6,527 nucleotides of DNA from an uncultured Acidobacteriota bacterium (GTDB taxonomy: Bacteria; Acidobacteriota; Thermoanaerobaculia; Gp7-AA8). The notes beneath the pieces were generated by a model that was not told the DNA's origin, searched no databases, and saw nothing but the letters and a program-made list of their open reading frames with translations. Positions 1 to 5,760 of this stretch are shown piece by piece. The stretch covers positions 1 to 6,527 of the forward strand of contig CAMPKJ010000274.1 in assembly GCA_946887105.1 (NCBI GenBank), given 5' to 3'. A program made the position numbers and the translations under genes. The stretch's first letter is position 1. Every line of letters starts with the position of its first letter.

Positions 1-15
1 ATCCAGCTCTGCCGC

Positions 16-20
16 AGGAG
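16..20 (+). promoter_or_regulatory. Ribosome binding site of the duplicated membrane protein
   Basis: AGGAG lies 4 nt upstream of the ATG at 25. It decides the start, because the reading frame is otherwise open leftwards to the window edge. The spacing is a little short but workable. Confidence 0.55.
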
Positions 21-24
21 CACG

Positions 25-588
25 ATGATTCGCGCCGCCGCCGATCCCGTCTCCGGCACGCGTCCGTTCAGCCTGTCGCGGTTTCAGATGGCGTTCTGGT
101 TTTTCCTGGTGATCGTCGGCTACGTCTTCATGTGGCTGATCACAGGAGAGCTGGACACCATCACCGACTCCGTGCTCGCGCTGATGGGCATCGGCGCCGG
201 CACCGCGCTCGGCGCGGCGCTGATCGATTCGTCAGCTTCGGGAACCGCGACGCGCACGACGGTGAACACCACCGAGTCGGCCGAGACCGTCACGTCCGTG
301 TCGACGCCGATGCCGCCCGCGCGGCCCGAGCCATCGCACGGCTTCATGACCGACATCCTTTCGGACGGCGACGGCGGCGTGAGCATCCATCGCTTTCAGA
401 TGTTCGCCTGGACGCTGATCCTCGGCGTGATCTTCGTCGCCTCGGTCTACAAGGATCTGGCGATGCCGGAGTTCAACGCCACGCTGCTCGGGCTGATGGG
501 CATCAGCTCCGGAACGTATCTCGGGTTCAAGGTGCCGGAGAAGAAACAGGCGGATCAGAACGCCGCGGCGCAGATGAAGAACCCGTGA
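25..588 (+). CDS. Small membrane protein with two tandem copies of an RFQM...LMGI..GT.LG module, function unknown
   Basis: This 187-residue protein has four predicted membrane segments: about residues 20-40, 49-68, 124-143 and 150-168. The halves are internally duplicated. Copy 1 has RFQM at 19-22, Trp25 and LMGIGAGTALG at 53-63; copy 2 has RFQM at 123-126, Trp129 and LMGISSGTYLG at 157-167, an offset of 104 residues. A Ser/Thr/Pro-rich linker (about 69-105) and an acidic DILSDGDGG stretch (110-118) join them. The tail after 170 is short, polar and Lys/Gln/Ala-rich. An AGGAG motif at 16-20 sits 4 nt before the ATG and supports this start, although the frame stays open to the window edge, so a longer protein cannot be excluded. 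There is no signal-peptide cleavage motif, enzyme motif or Cys/His cluster. I have seen similar unnamed proteins from memory but know no function. The gene converges on the protease gene with a 9-nt gap. Confidence 0.85.
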   Translation: MIRAAADPVSGTRPFSLSRFQMAFWFFLVIVGYVFMWLITGELDTITDSVLALMGIGAGTALGAALIDSSASGTATRTTVNTTESAETVTSVSTPMPPARPEPSHGFMTDILSDGDGGVSIHRFQMFAWTLILGVIFVASVYKDLAMPEFNATLLGLMGISSGTYLGFKVPEKKQADQNAAAQMKNP

Positions 589-597
589 CGACGCGCG

Positions 598-1872
598 CTA
601 CTTGCCGACCGCTCGTGAGCGTCCGCCGCCAGTCGTGCGGTGGACGCGCAGCGCGCCGGTGAGCATCGCGGTCTCGCGTCCGCTGGTGACCACCAGCACG
701 GCCGATGACGCCGGTGCCGCGGCGTCGACGGTGTAGGTAGCCTGCACGTAGTTCGACGCCCAGATGTAATCGGACGTGCGCCGGAACGCGGGGTTCAGCA
801 CTTCGAACTTGGTCATGCCGCTCGTGAAGCCGTCGCCGCCGACCGTAATCGTCAGGCTCTGTCCAGGACGCACCGTTGCGGGCGATGCCGAGAGACTGAC
901 GTCCGGCTGCCCGACCGGCGCGACGCCGATCCAGCGCGGATTCAACTGGATCGAGCCGCTGGTGGTGAGCACGAGGTTTCCGTAGATCTTCCCATTCTCC
1001 ACTTCGACGGGGGAACTGAAGAACTCCGTCGGGAACGAGAGCGCCTTGGCCTCGCGCCACGAGCCCTGCAAGGCGCCCGTGTCGACAGGACCGTCGAGCG
1101 GTTCCGCGTACAGCCGGTAACGGCCGGCCGGAATCGCCGCGAGCGTGAACTCTCCGGCCGCGTTCGTCAGCACGCTGCCGACCGGCTGTCCCTTCTCGTC
1201 GACCGCCACCACCTGCGCGGCGAAGATGCCGCCGTGATCGCCCATCACGCGGCCTTTGAGCGTCGCGCCGTTGAGCATCTGGTCGGATTTCGGATAGATG
1301 TTGGCGATGGAGATGCGGTCGTCGACGTCGAACACGGCCGCTTCGACGCCGCTGCCGACGTACGGGTACATGATCGACGACAGCACCGCGGAGTGATCGA
1401 GGCCGAGCGTGTGTCCGACCTCGTGCTGCAGCGCCAGCTGGCCGTTGATGCTGCCGTCGAAGACCGACGGATCGAGCGCGATGTCGGCGTCGAGCATCCG
1501 CCCCGTTTTCACGTCGTAGGTGTAGGACGTCATCGCTGCCGCGCCCTGGTCCTTGAAGAGATCGTCGGTGAGCGTGACGCTGATGCGATCCACCACACGC
1601 GCGGATGCGTTCGGGACGACCCCGCCGGACTGGAAGCGCACGTTCGCCTCCGGGATCTCCGTCCACGCCGCGAAGGCGCGGTCCACCATCGCCTTCGCGC
1701 TCGGGCTCGCCTGCACCACGCGCTGATCGATCTCGTAGCGCAACGGAAAGGCCGACGAAGCCCATTCGATCGGCGTGGCCGTGCCGTTGATCGCGTACGT
1801 CATACGGGTGGCGGCCAGAAGCGGGCTGGAGAGTGCCAGGGTGAGCGTGAGCACCGTGAGTGGGCGGGCCAT
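598..1872 (-). CDS. Secreted matrixin-like zinc metalloprotease with carboxypeptidase-regulatory-like and Ig/IPT-like C-terminal domains
   Basis: This is a predicted exported zinc endopeptidase of 424 residues. Residues 1-21 form a signal peptide (MARPLT, a hydrophobic core, cleavage near LLAA). The catalytic domain covers about 30-197: an AFAAW segment at 66-70 typical of the first helix, an ADIALDP strand at 129-135, and the metzincin zinc motif HEVGHTLGLDH at 150-160 (His150, His154 and His160 as ligands, Glu151 as general base). The Met-turn is SIMYP with Met168. After it come a carboxypeptidase-regulatory-like beta domain (about 202-262, containing GEFTLAAIPAGRYRLYAE) and an Ig/IPT-like beta domain (about 324-411). 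The tail is basic. There is no obvious propeptide cysteine switch. ATG 1872 is chosen because it gives a compact signal peptide. ATG 1905, or TTG 1908, would add 11-12 residues and lies 9 nt after the ridA stop; neither start has a clear Shine-Dalgarno. The gene is probably cotranscribed with ridA upstream. The substrate is unknown. Confidence 0.9.
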   Translation of the reverse strand: MARPLTVLTLTLALSSPLLAATRMTYAINGTATPIEWASSAFPLRYEIDQRVVQASPSAKAMVDRAFAAWTEIPEANVRFQSGGVVPNASARVVDRISVTLTDDLFKDQGAAAMTSYTYDVKTGRMLDADIALDPSVFDGSINGQLALQHEVGHTLGLDHSAVLSSIMYPYVGSGVEAAVFDVDDRISIANIYPKSDQMLNGATLKGRVMGDHGGIFAAQVVAVDEKGQPVGSVLTNAAGEFTLAAIPAGRYRLYAEPLDGPVDTGALQGSWREAKALSFPTEFFSSPVEVENGKIYGNLVLTTSGSIQLNPRWIGVAPVGQPDVSLSASPATVRPGQSLTITVGGDGFTSGMTKFEVLNPAFRRTSDYIWASNYVQATYTVDAAAPASSAVLVVTSGRETAMLTGALRVHRTTGGGRSRAVGK

Positions 1873-1914
1873 GATGAGGGGTCTCGGCTGCAACGCAAGT
1901 GCCATCAAAATAAC

Positions 1915-2289
1915 TTACGACAACGCAACCAGATCGATCTCCACCGCGCTGCCTTTCGGAAGCTGGCTCACGCCCACCGTCGTACGCGCCGGCTTGTGAT
2001 CGCCGAAATACTCCGCGTAGATCGCGTTGAGCGACTGGAAGTTCGCGAGATCGGTCAGATAGACGGTCGCCTTGAGCACGCGATCGAAGCTGCTCCCCGC
2101 CTCGCGCAACACCGCCTCGAGGTTACGGAAGACGCGATGGACCTGGTCCTCGAACGTTCCTTCGACGAGATTTCCGGTGGCGGGATCGAGCGAGATCTGT
2201 CCCGAGGTGTAGACCAGACCGTTGGCTTTCACGGCCTGCGAATAAGGGCCGATGGCCTTCGGCGCATCAGGAGTCGAAACGTAGTCCAT
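1915..2289 (-). CDS. ridA: RidA family reactive enamine/imine deaminase (YjgF/YER057c/UK114)
   Basis: This 124-residue protein is the usual length for the family. Members hydrolyse reactive 2-aminoacrylate and related enamines/imines, made by PLP enzymes such as threonine/serine dehydratase, to the ketoacid plus ammonia in the cytosol as homotrimers. Family hallmarks are in order: AIGPYSQA (12-19), a SGQI strand (29-32), the vYLtD segment (77-80) and the C-terminal signature PARTTVGVSQLP (100-111). Arg102 matches the substrate-carboxylate arginine and Glu117 the conserved glutamate near the C-terminus, so the deaminase-type site looks intact. ATG 2289 has AAGGA 10 nt upstream (2300-2304 on the complement). 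The protease gene follows on the same strand within 42 nt, so the two are probably cotranscribed. The divergent neighbour is the TPR gene. No threonine dehydratase or other PLP enzyme is visible nearby. Confidence 0.96.
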   Translation of the reverse strand: MDYVSTPDAPKAIGPYSQAVKANGLVYTSGQISLDPATGNLVEGTFEDQVHRVFRNLEAVLREAGSSFDRVLKATVYLTDLANFQSLNAIYAEYFGDHKPARTTVGVSQLPKGSAVEIDLVALS

Positions 2290-2316
2290 GGCTCAGCAAT
2301 CCTTTCGGGCGCCCGC

Positions 2317-2322
2317 AGTATA
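2317..2322 (-). promoter_or_regulatory. Candidate -10 box of the ridA-protease unit
   Basis: Read on the - strand this is TATACT, one mismatch from TATAAT. It would start transcription near 2310 and leave a leader of about 20 nt carrying the AAGGA ribosome site. No recognisable -35 hexamer lies at 16-18 nt spacing, so the call rests on the -10 box and position alone. Confidence 0.3.
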
Positions 2323-2337
2323 GCGAGCCCGTGCCAC

Positions 2338-2343
2338 TATAAT
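2338..2343 (+). promoter_or_regulatory. Candidate -10 box (TATAAT) of the TPR-RDD unit, giving a near-leaderless mRNA
   Basis: A perfect TATAAT ends only 11 nt before the TPR start ATG at 2355, so transcription would begin about 2350 with a leader of roughly 5 nt. No Shine-Dalgarno precedes the ATG. The TAA at 2340-2342, inside this box, is an in-frame stop that blocks any upstream start. No good -35 hexamer is visible at 16-18 nt spacing. Confidence 0.45.
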
Positions 2344-2354
2344 CGCGACGGCCT

Positions 2355-4514
2355 ATGAGTTATCCAGGTAACGCTTCCCTCTCGTCCGCGGTGAAGGAAC
2401 GAGTGGTCTCGACGTTCCAGCAGACGCTCACGCTGTATCACCAGAGACGAACCGACGAGGTCGTGGCCGGGTGCACGCTGATCCTGCAGATGGATCCGAC
2501 GTTCGAGCCGGCGCGGAAGCTGATGGAGAAAACGCGCAATCCGGCGGCGCCGATCGACGTCGACAGTCTCATGCCGGTGCCGCAGGGCGGCGGAACGCCG
2601 TCCATGCAACAGGCACGCGAGGCGATGGCCGCGCGCGATTTCGAGCGCGTGCAACAGCTGACGTCGGCAATCCTGAGCGAAGATCTGCTCAATGACGAAG
2701 CGCGCGTCCTCGGCGACGAAGCACGCGAGAAGCTCGAAGCCTCGCCGTTCGTGAACCAGTTCACCCGCCGCGCCGATCAGAGCATCGCCTCCGGCAATAT
2801 CGCCGCGGCGAAGATGGATCTCGAGAAAGCGCGCACGCTCGATCCGACGCATCCCGACGTGGTGCGCATCGGCCGCGCGCTCGCCGCGCGCGATGCCGCG
2901 CCTGCGCCCGCGGCCACTCCGCCTCCCTCGTTCGTCGTCGATCAACCAACAGCGCCGGCCACGGGCCGCTCCACCGCGCAGGCCACCGACTTCGGATTCG
3001 CATTCGAAGAAGAGAAGACGGAAGACGTTCCGTTCGCCGACTTTTCGTTCGATACGGGAAGCAGCAGCGGCGGCGCGTTCGACGCCGGAGCGGTGGCGCA
3101 GGACTCGTCCGGCTTCGGCGGATTCTCATTCGACACGCCTGCGCCGGAAGCGTCACGCCCGCTCGGCGGCGGGGACGAGTTCGATTTCGCCACCGCATCC
3201 GTCGCCACCTCCTCGGACGATCAGTCGAAGATCCGCCAGTATCTCGCCGACGGCGATCGCGCCTTCGACGGCGGCGACTATCAGCAGGCCATCGATCTCT
3301 GGTCGCGCATCTTTCTCATCGACGTCACGAACGATGAAGCGTCCGATCGCATCGAGCGCGCGAAGGCAAAGCGTCGCGAGCTGGAGCAGAAGATCGAGCC
3401 GCTGCTCACCAGCGGGATCGCGGCGTTCGAGCGCGGCGATACCGCGAAGGCACACAAGGATCTCACCGAGGTGCTGCGGCTCGATCCGCAGCACTCCACG
3501 GCGCAGGATTACCTCAACCGTCTCAACGAGCCGCCGGCCGCGGCACGTCCGTCATACATCGCGCCGTCGCTCGATGACGACGGCCTCGATCTCGGCATGC
3601 TCGACGAGGAACCGCTGCCGTCCGGCTTCGAAGCGCCGCTCGTCCCGCCGCCGCCCGGTGCGACGTCTCCCGCCCCGGGGACCGCACGCACGACCGGCAA
3701 GAGCGCCGCGATCCCCAAGCCGAAGCCTGCCGCATCGGCGCGCAAGCTGCCGATCGCAGCCATCGCCGGCATCCTCGGCGTGGTGATTCTCCTCGGCGCC
3801 GGCTGGTTCGTCTGGCAGCGCATGCAGGGCCAGCCTGAGGCCGAGGCAGGAGCGGGCGAAGCAACCATTGCACGCGCGCAGACCCTGGCCGGCGCGGGCA
3901 AGTTCGATCAGGCCATCGCCCTGCTGCAGGACATCCAGCCGAGCGATCCCGCGCACGATCGGGCGCTGGTGCTCATCGCCGATCTGCGCAAGAAGAAGAG
4001 CAGCGCCGCGGCGATGGTCGACGGCATCCCCGCCGATCAGTACTTCCAGCAGAAGATCGACGAAGGAAGAACGGCATTCGAGGCGCAGGACTACGTCGTC
4101 GCCAAGGCCGCATTCGATCAGGCCACGCGCGCCAGGCCGCTGCCGCCGGACCTGAAGGCGATGTACGACGCCGCGGCGCAGCAGGTCGGCAAGCTCGATT
4201 CCGCAAAGGCGTTGTTCGCGGAGCGGAAGTTCGCGGATGCGATCGCGAACCTGCAACCGCTGCTCGAACAGGAACCGGACAATCTCGCCATTCGTAAACT
4301 GCTCAGCGATGCACATTTCAACACGGGCGTGGTGGCGCTGCAGGAAGAGCGCACCGCCGACGCGATCCGCGAGCTGGACGAGGTGCTGAAAGTGAATCCG
4401 AACGACGAGATCGCGAAACGCAGCCGCGACCTCGCCGCGCGCTACGACGGACAGCCGAAAGACCTGCTGTACAAGATTTACGTAAAATATCTGCCGTTGC
4501 GGCAGGCATCGTAG
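2355..4514 (+). CDS. Single-pass membrane TPR protein with TPR arrays on both sides of the membrane
   Basis: This 719-residue protein has degenerate tetratricopeptide repeats throughout: about residues 15-60, 84-129, 132-178, 292-343 and 346-391 before the membrane helix, and 504-545, 563-610, 613-647 and 651-697 after it. The repeats carry family features such as GDYQQAIDLW (307-316) and GKFDQAIALL (515-524). One hydrophobic segment (465-487, LPIAAIAGILGVV then WFVW) follows a Lys/Arg/Pro-rich stretch (449-464). By the positive-inside rule the first five repeats are cytoplasmic and the last four periplasmic. Low-complexity linkers lie at 180-211 and 392-464. Residues 212-279 are acidic and Phe-rich, with repeated FxF(D/E) motifs. 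There is no N-terminal signal peptide. The protein ends in DLLYKIYVKYLPLRQ, an unusual aromatic/basic tail after the last TPR. ATG 2355 is fixed by an in-frame stop at 2340. TPRs imply a scaffold role; partners and function are unknown. The RDD gene follows after 24 nt. Confidence 0.9.
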   Translation: MSYPGNASLSSAVKERVVSTFQQTLTLYHQRRTDEVVAGCTLILQMDPTFEPARKLMEKTRNPAAPIDVDSLMPVPQGGGTPSMQQAREAMAARDFERVQQLTSAILSEDLLNDEARVLGDEAREKLEASPFVNQFTRRADQSIASGNIAAAKMDLEKARTLDPTHPDVVRIGRALAARDAAPAPAATPPPSFVVDQPTAPATGRSTAQATDFGFAFEEEKTEDVPFADFSFDTGSSSGGAFDAGAVAQDSSGFGGFSFDTPAPEASRPLGGGDEFDFATASVATSSDDQSKIRQYLADGDRAFDGGDYQQAIDLWSRIFLIDVTNDEASDRIERAKAKRRELEQKIEPLLTSGIAAFERGDTAKAHKDLTEVLRLDPQHSTAQDYLNRLNEPPAAARPSYIAPSLDDDGLDLGMLDEEPLPSGFEAPLVPPPPGATSPAPGTARTTGKSAAIPKPKPAASARKLPIAAIAGILGVVILLGAGWFVWQRMQGQPEAEAGAGEATIARAQTLAGAGKFDQAIALLQDIQPSDPAHDRALVLIADLRKKKSSAAAMVDGIPADQYFQQKIDEGRTAFEAQDYVVAKAAFDQATRARPLPPDLKAMYDAAAQQVGKLDSAKALFAERKFADAIANLQPLLEQEPDNLAIRKLLSDAHFNTGVVALQEERTADAIRELDEVLKVNPNDEIAKRSRDLAARYDGQPKDLLYKIYVKYLPLRQAS

Positions 4515-4520
4515 TTTTTT
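4491..4520. terminator. Terminator-like hairpin at the end of the TPR gene, with T-runs on both sides
   Basis: CTGCCG (4491-4496), a TTG loop and CGGCAG (4500-4505) form a perfect 6-bp stem inside the last codons of the TPR gene. On the + strand a run of six T (4515-4520) follows, but 9 nt away, which is far for an intrinsic terminator. On the - strand the stem is followed directly by ATATTTTAC (complement of 4482-4490), a better-placed U-rich tract. It may attenuate transcription into the RDD gene or stop readthrough from the fdh-type operon. This is a pattern-only call. Confidence 0.35.
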
Positions 4521-4527
4521 CACGGAC

Positions 4528-4533
4528 GGGAGG
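4528..4533 (+). promoter_or_regulatory. Ribosome binding site of the RDD gene
   Basis: GGGAGG lies 5 nt before ATG 4539 and only 2 nt before the overlapping GTG 4536. It therefore favours the ATG as the true start. It is the clearest Shine-Dalgarno in the window and contrasts with its absence at the TPR gene upstream. Confidence 0.6.
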
Positions 4534-4538
4534 GTGTG

Positions 4539-5015
4539 ATGCGCTTCGATGAGATCGAGCTGGAGACGGTTCCGCTGGGCCTTCCGCTGGGCGACGAACC
4601 GGATGCGCCTGCCGCGGTTCTCGTTGCGCCGGACGGCGTGGCCCGGCGGGGCAAGCGCCTCCTGGCACTGCTCACCGATTTCTCGCTCTTCGCCGCTCTC
4701 GCTCTCGCTCTCTCCCCGCTCCTCCCCCAGCCCGCGGCATGGCCGCACTTCTCCGCGCTCGCGGGATTCGTGATCGTGCTCTCGTACTACTACTTCGTCG
4801 GCACGTGGATGCTGTGGGGAAAGACCATCGGCGGCGCGATCTTCGACGTGCGCGTGGTGCCGGACGCCGATGGCGCGATGTCGCTGCGCGACGCCTCGCT
4901 GCGATGGCTGGCCGTGTACGTGTCGCTGGCGACGTGCGGCCTCGGCTTCATGCTGGCGGCGTTGCCGTCCCGGCGCTCGCTGCCCGATCGCCTGTCGCAT
5001 ACCCGCTGCGTTTAG
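4539..5015 (+). CDS. RDD-family integral membrane protein
   Basis: This 158-residue protein has an acidic N-terminal tail (1-36) and three hydrophobic stretches at about 41-63, 71-88 and 123-142. Family features are visible: RRGKRLLALLTDF (37-48) supplies the Arg before the first helix (Arg40) and the Asp within it (Asp47); GKTIGG then FDVRVV (94-99, 102-107) is the typical loop; and LPDRLSHTRCV (148-158) gives the last Asp (Asp150). RDD proteins are small membrane proteins of mostly unknown role; a few have been linked to ion or small-molecule transport, and nothing here shows a substrate. ATG 4539 is preferred over GTG 4536 because GGGAGG sits 5 nt upstream. It probably belongs to one transcript with the TPR gene. 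A (GCTCTC)x3 microrepeat lies in the first helix, and its last 68 bp overlap the convergent NrfD gene. Confidence 0.88.
   Translation: MRFDEIELETVPLGLPLGDEPDAPAAVLVAPDGVARRGKRLLALLTDFSLFAALALALSPLLPQPAAWPHFSALAGFVIVLSYYYFVGTWMLWGKTIGGAIFDVRVVPDADGAMSLRDASLRWLAVYVSLATCGLGFMLAALPSRRSLPDRLSHTRCV
4695..4712 (+). repeat. Perfect hexamer microsatellite (GCTCTC)x3 inside the first RDD membrane helix
   Basis: Three uninterrupted copies of GCTCTC encode part of the ALALALAL stretch. Each unit is 6 nt, so slippage would add or remove two residues of the helix without a frameshift. The surrounding tract to about 4730 is CT-rich. Confidence 0.6.
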
Positions 5016-5760
5016 CGCTGGCCTTGCCGCCTTCGACCCACGCGAAACGCGTGAGCAGCGAGCCCGCGAGCGTCGCCGCGGCAGCCGCCTTGCGCTTCCC
5101 GAAGAGGCGCAGGACAAACGGGACCGGACCGGAAAGCCCGCCGGCGATGCGCAGCAGTTTCGTGTCGTTCGCCAACGCGAAGTCCGCCGCGGACTCGAAT
5201 GCTGCCGCGGCGGTGCCGAGAGAGTGCAGCGCGTCGCTACGATGACCGCGCAGCTCGAGCAACGACACCGCGGAGCCGAGCGCCGACGCGCCGAAGTGCA
5301 CCGGCAGAAAGTCCGCATGCTCTTTCCAGAGCGGAATGGCGGTGACGCCGAGGAGCACGCCGGTGTACGTCGCCATCACCAGGCCGGTCGCCGCCGCGGC
5401 GATCGCGGAAATGTCGCGGACAGTCTTGTTCGGAAGCAGCACCGCTCCGGCGGACGCGCCCGCGAACGCGGTCAGCGTCCAGACGCCGACCGACATCGGC
5501 GACTGCGGCTTGAACACGCGCAGCATGTTCAGGAAACGCTCCGGACGTCCGAGGTCGGCGATCAGCAGCGGTCCCGAAAGCGCCGCGCCGATCAGCGCGA
5601 TCCAGCGCGCATCGCGCACGAGCTTCTCCTCGCCGCCCGCGAGTTGCGCCGCCGCGCCGAGCATCGCCGCCGCTCCCGCCGCGCCGCCGGCGAAGAAGTA
5701 CGTGGGCACCTCCCACGTCCAGACGGGCGGTTTGAGGAGAGGGAGATCGTAGTAAGTCAT
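4948..5760 (-). CDS. NrfD/PsrC-family membrane subunit of a formate-dehydrogenase-like molybdoenzyme complex
   Basis: This is a 270-residue polytopic protein with roughly seven to eight hydrophobic segments, at about 18-41, 53-70, 90-110, 117-144, 151-170, 178-196, 203-220 and 224-242. Family features include the amphipathic start LKPPVWTWEVPTYFF region, a Gly/Ala-rich first helix and the loop DLGRPERFLNMLRVFKPQSP (69-88) followed by MSVGVW. NrfD/PsrC proteins lack haem and exchange electrons between a quinone pool and a four-cluster Fe-S partner. ATG 5760 overlaps the TGA of the Fe-S subunit (ATGA), so translation is probably coupled; no Shine-Dalgarno is visible, and the upstream 24 codons of the open frame lack family features. 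The C-terminal FAWVEGGKASA (239-249) matches the usual end of these proteins as I recall it. The last 22 or so residues are encoded in the overlap with RDD and look low-complexity (Ala, Thr, Ser, Arg). The function is inferred from the partner subunit. Confidence 0.9.
   Translation of the reverse strand: MTYYDLPLLKPPVWTWEVPTYFFAGGAAGAAAMLGAAAQLAGGEEKLVRDARWIALIGAALSGPLLIADLGRPERFLNMLRVFKPQSPMSVGVWTLTAFAGASAGAVLLPNKTVRDISAIAAAATGLVMATYTGVLLGVTAIPLWKEHADFLPVHFGASALGSAVSLLELRGHRSDALHSLGTAAAAFESAADFALANDTKLLRIAGGLSGPVPFVLRLFGKRKAAAAATLAGSLLTRFAWVEGGKASAKRSGYATGDRAASAGTATPPA

Noticed and set aside
589..597. Terminator between the convergent membrane-protein and protease genes
   Set aside because: The gap is 9 nt, with no T-run and no convincing stem nearby on either strand.
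527..1765. 412-codon - strand frame overlapping the protease in another frame
   Set aside because: The zinc motif HEVGHTLGLDH, the Met-turn and the signal peptide are all in the other frame; this one is an Arg/Gly-rich shadow.
1234..2358. Long + strand open frame (374 codons) opposite the protease and ridA
   Set aside because: It runs antisense to two genes with clear family motifs. Its translation is Arg/His/Asp/Val-rich with no domain, the usual by-product of GC-rich codon use.
3552..5318. Very long - strand open frame (588 codons) opposite the TPR and RDD genes
   Set aside because: It crosses three real genes, is Arg/Cys/Ser-rich without motifs, and conflicts with the TPR helix, the RDD signature and the in-phase NrfD frame.
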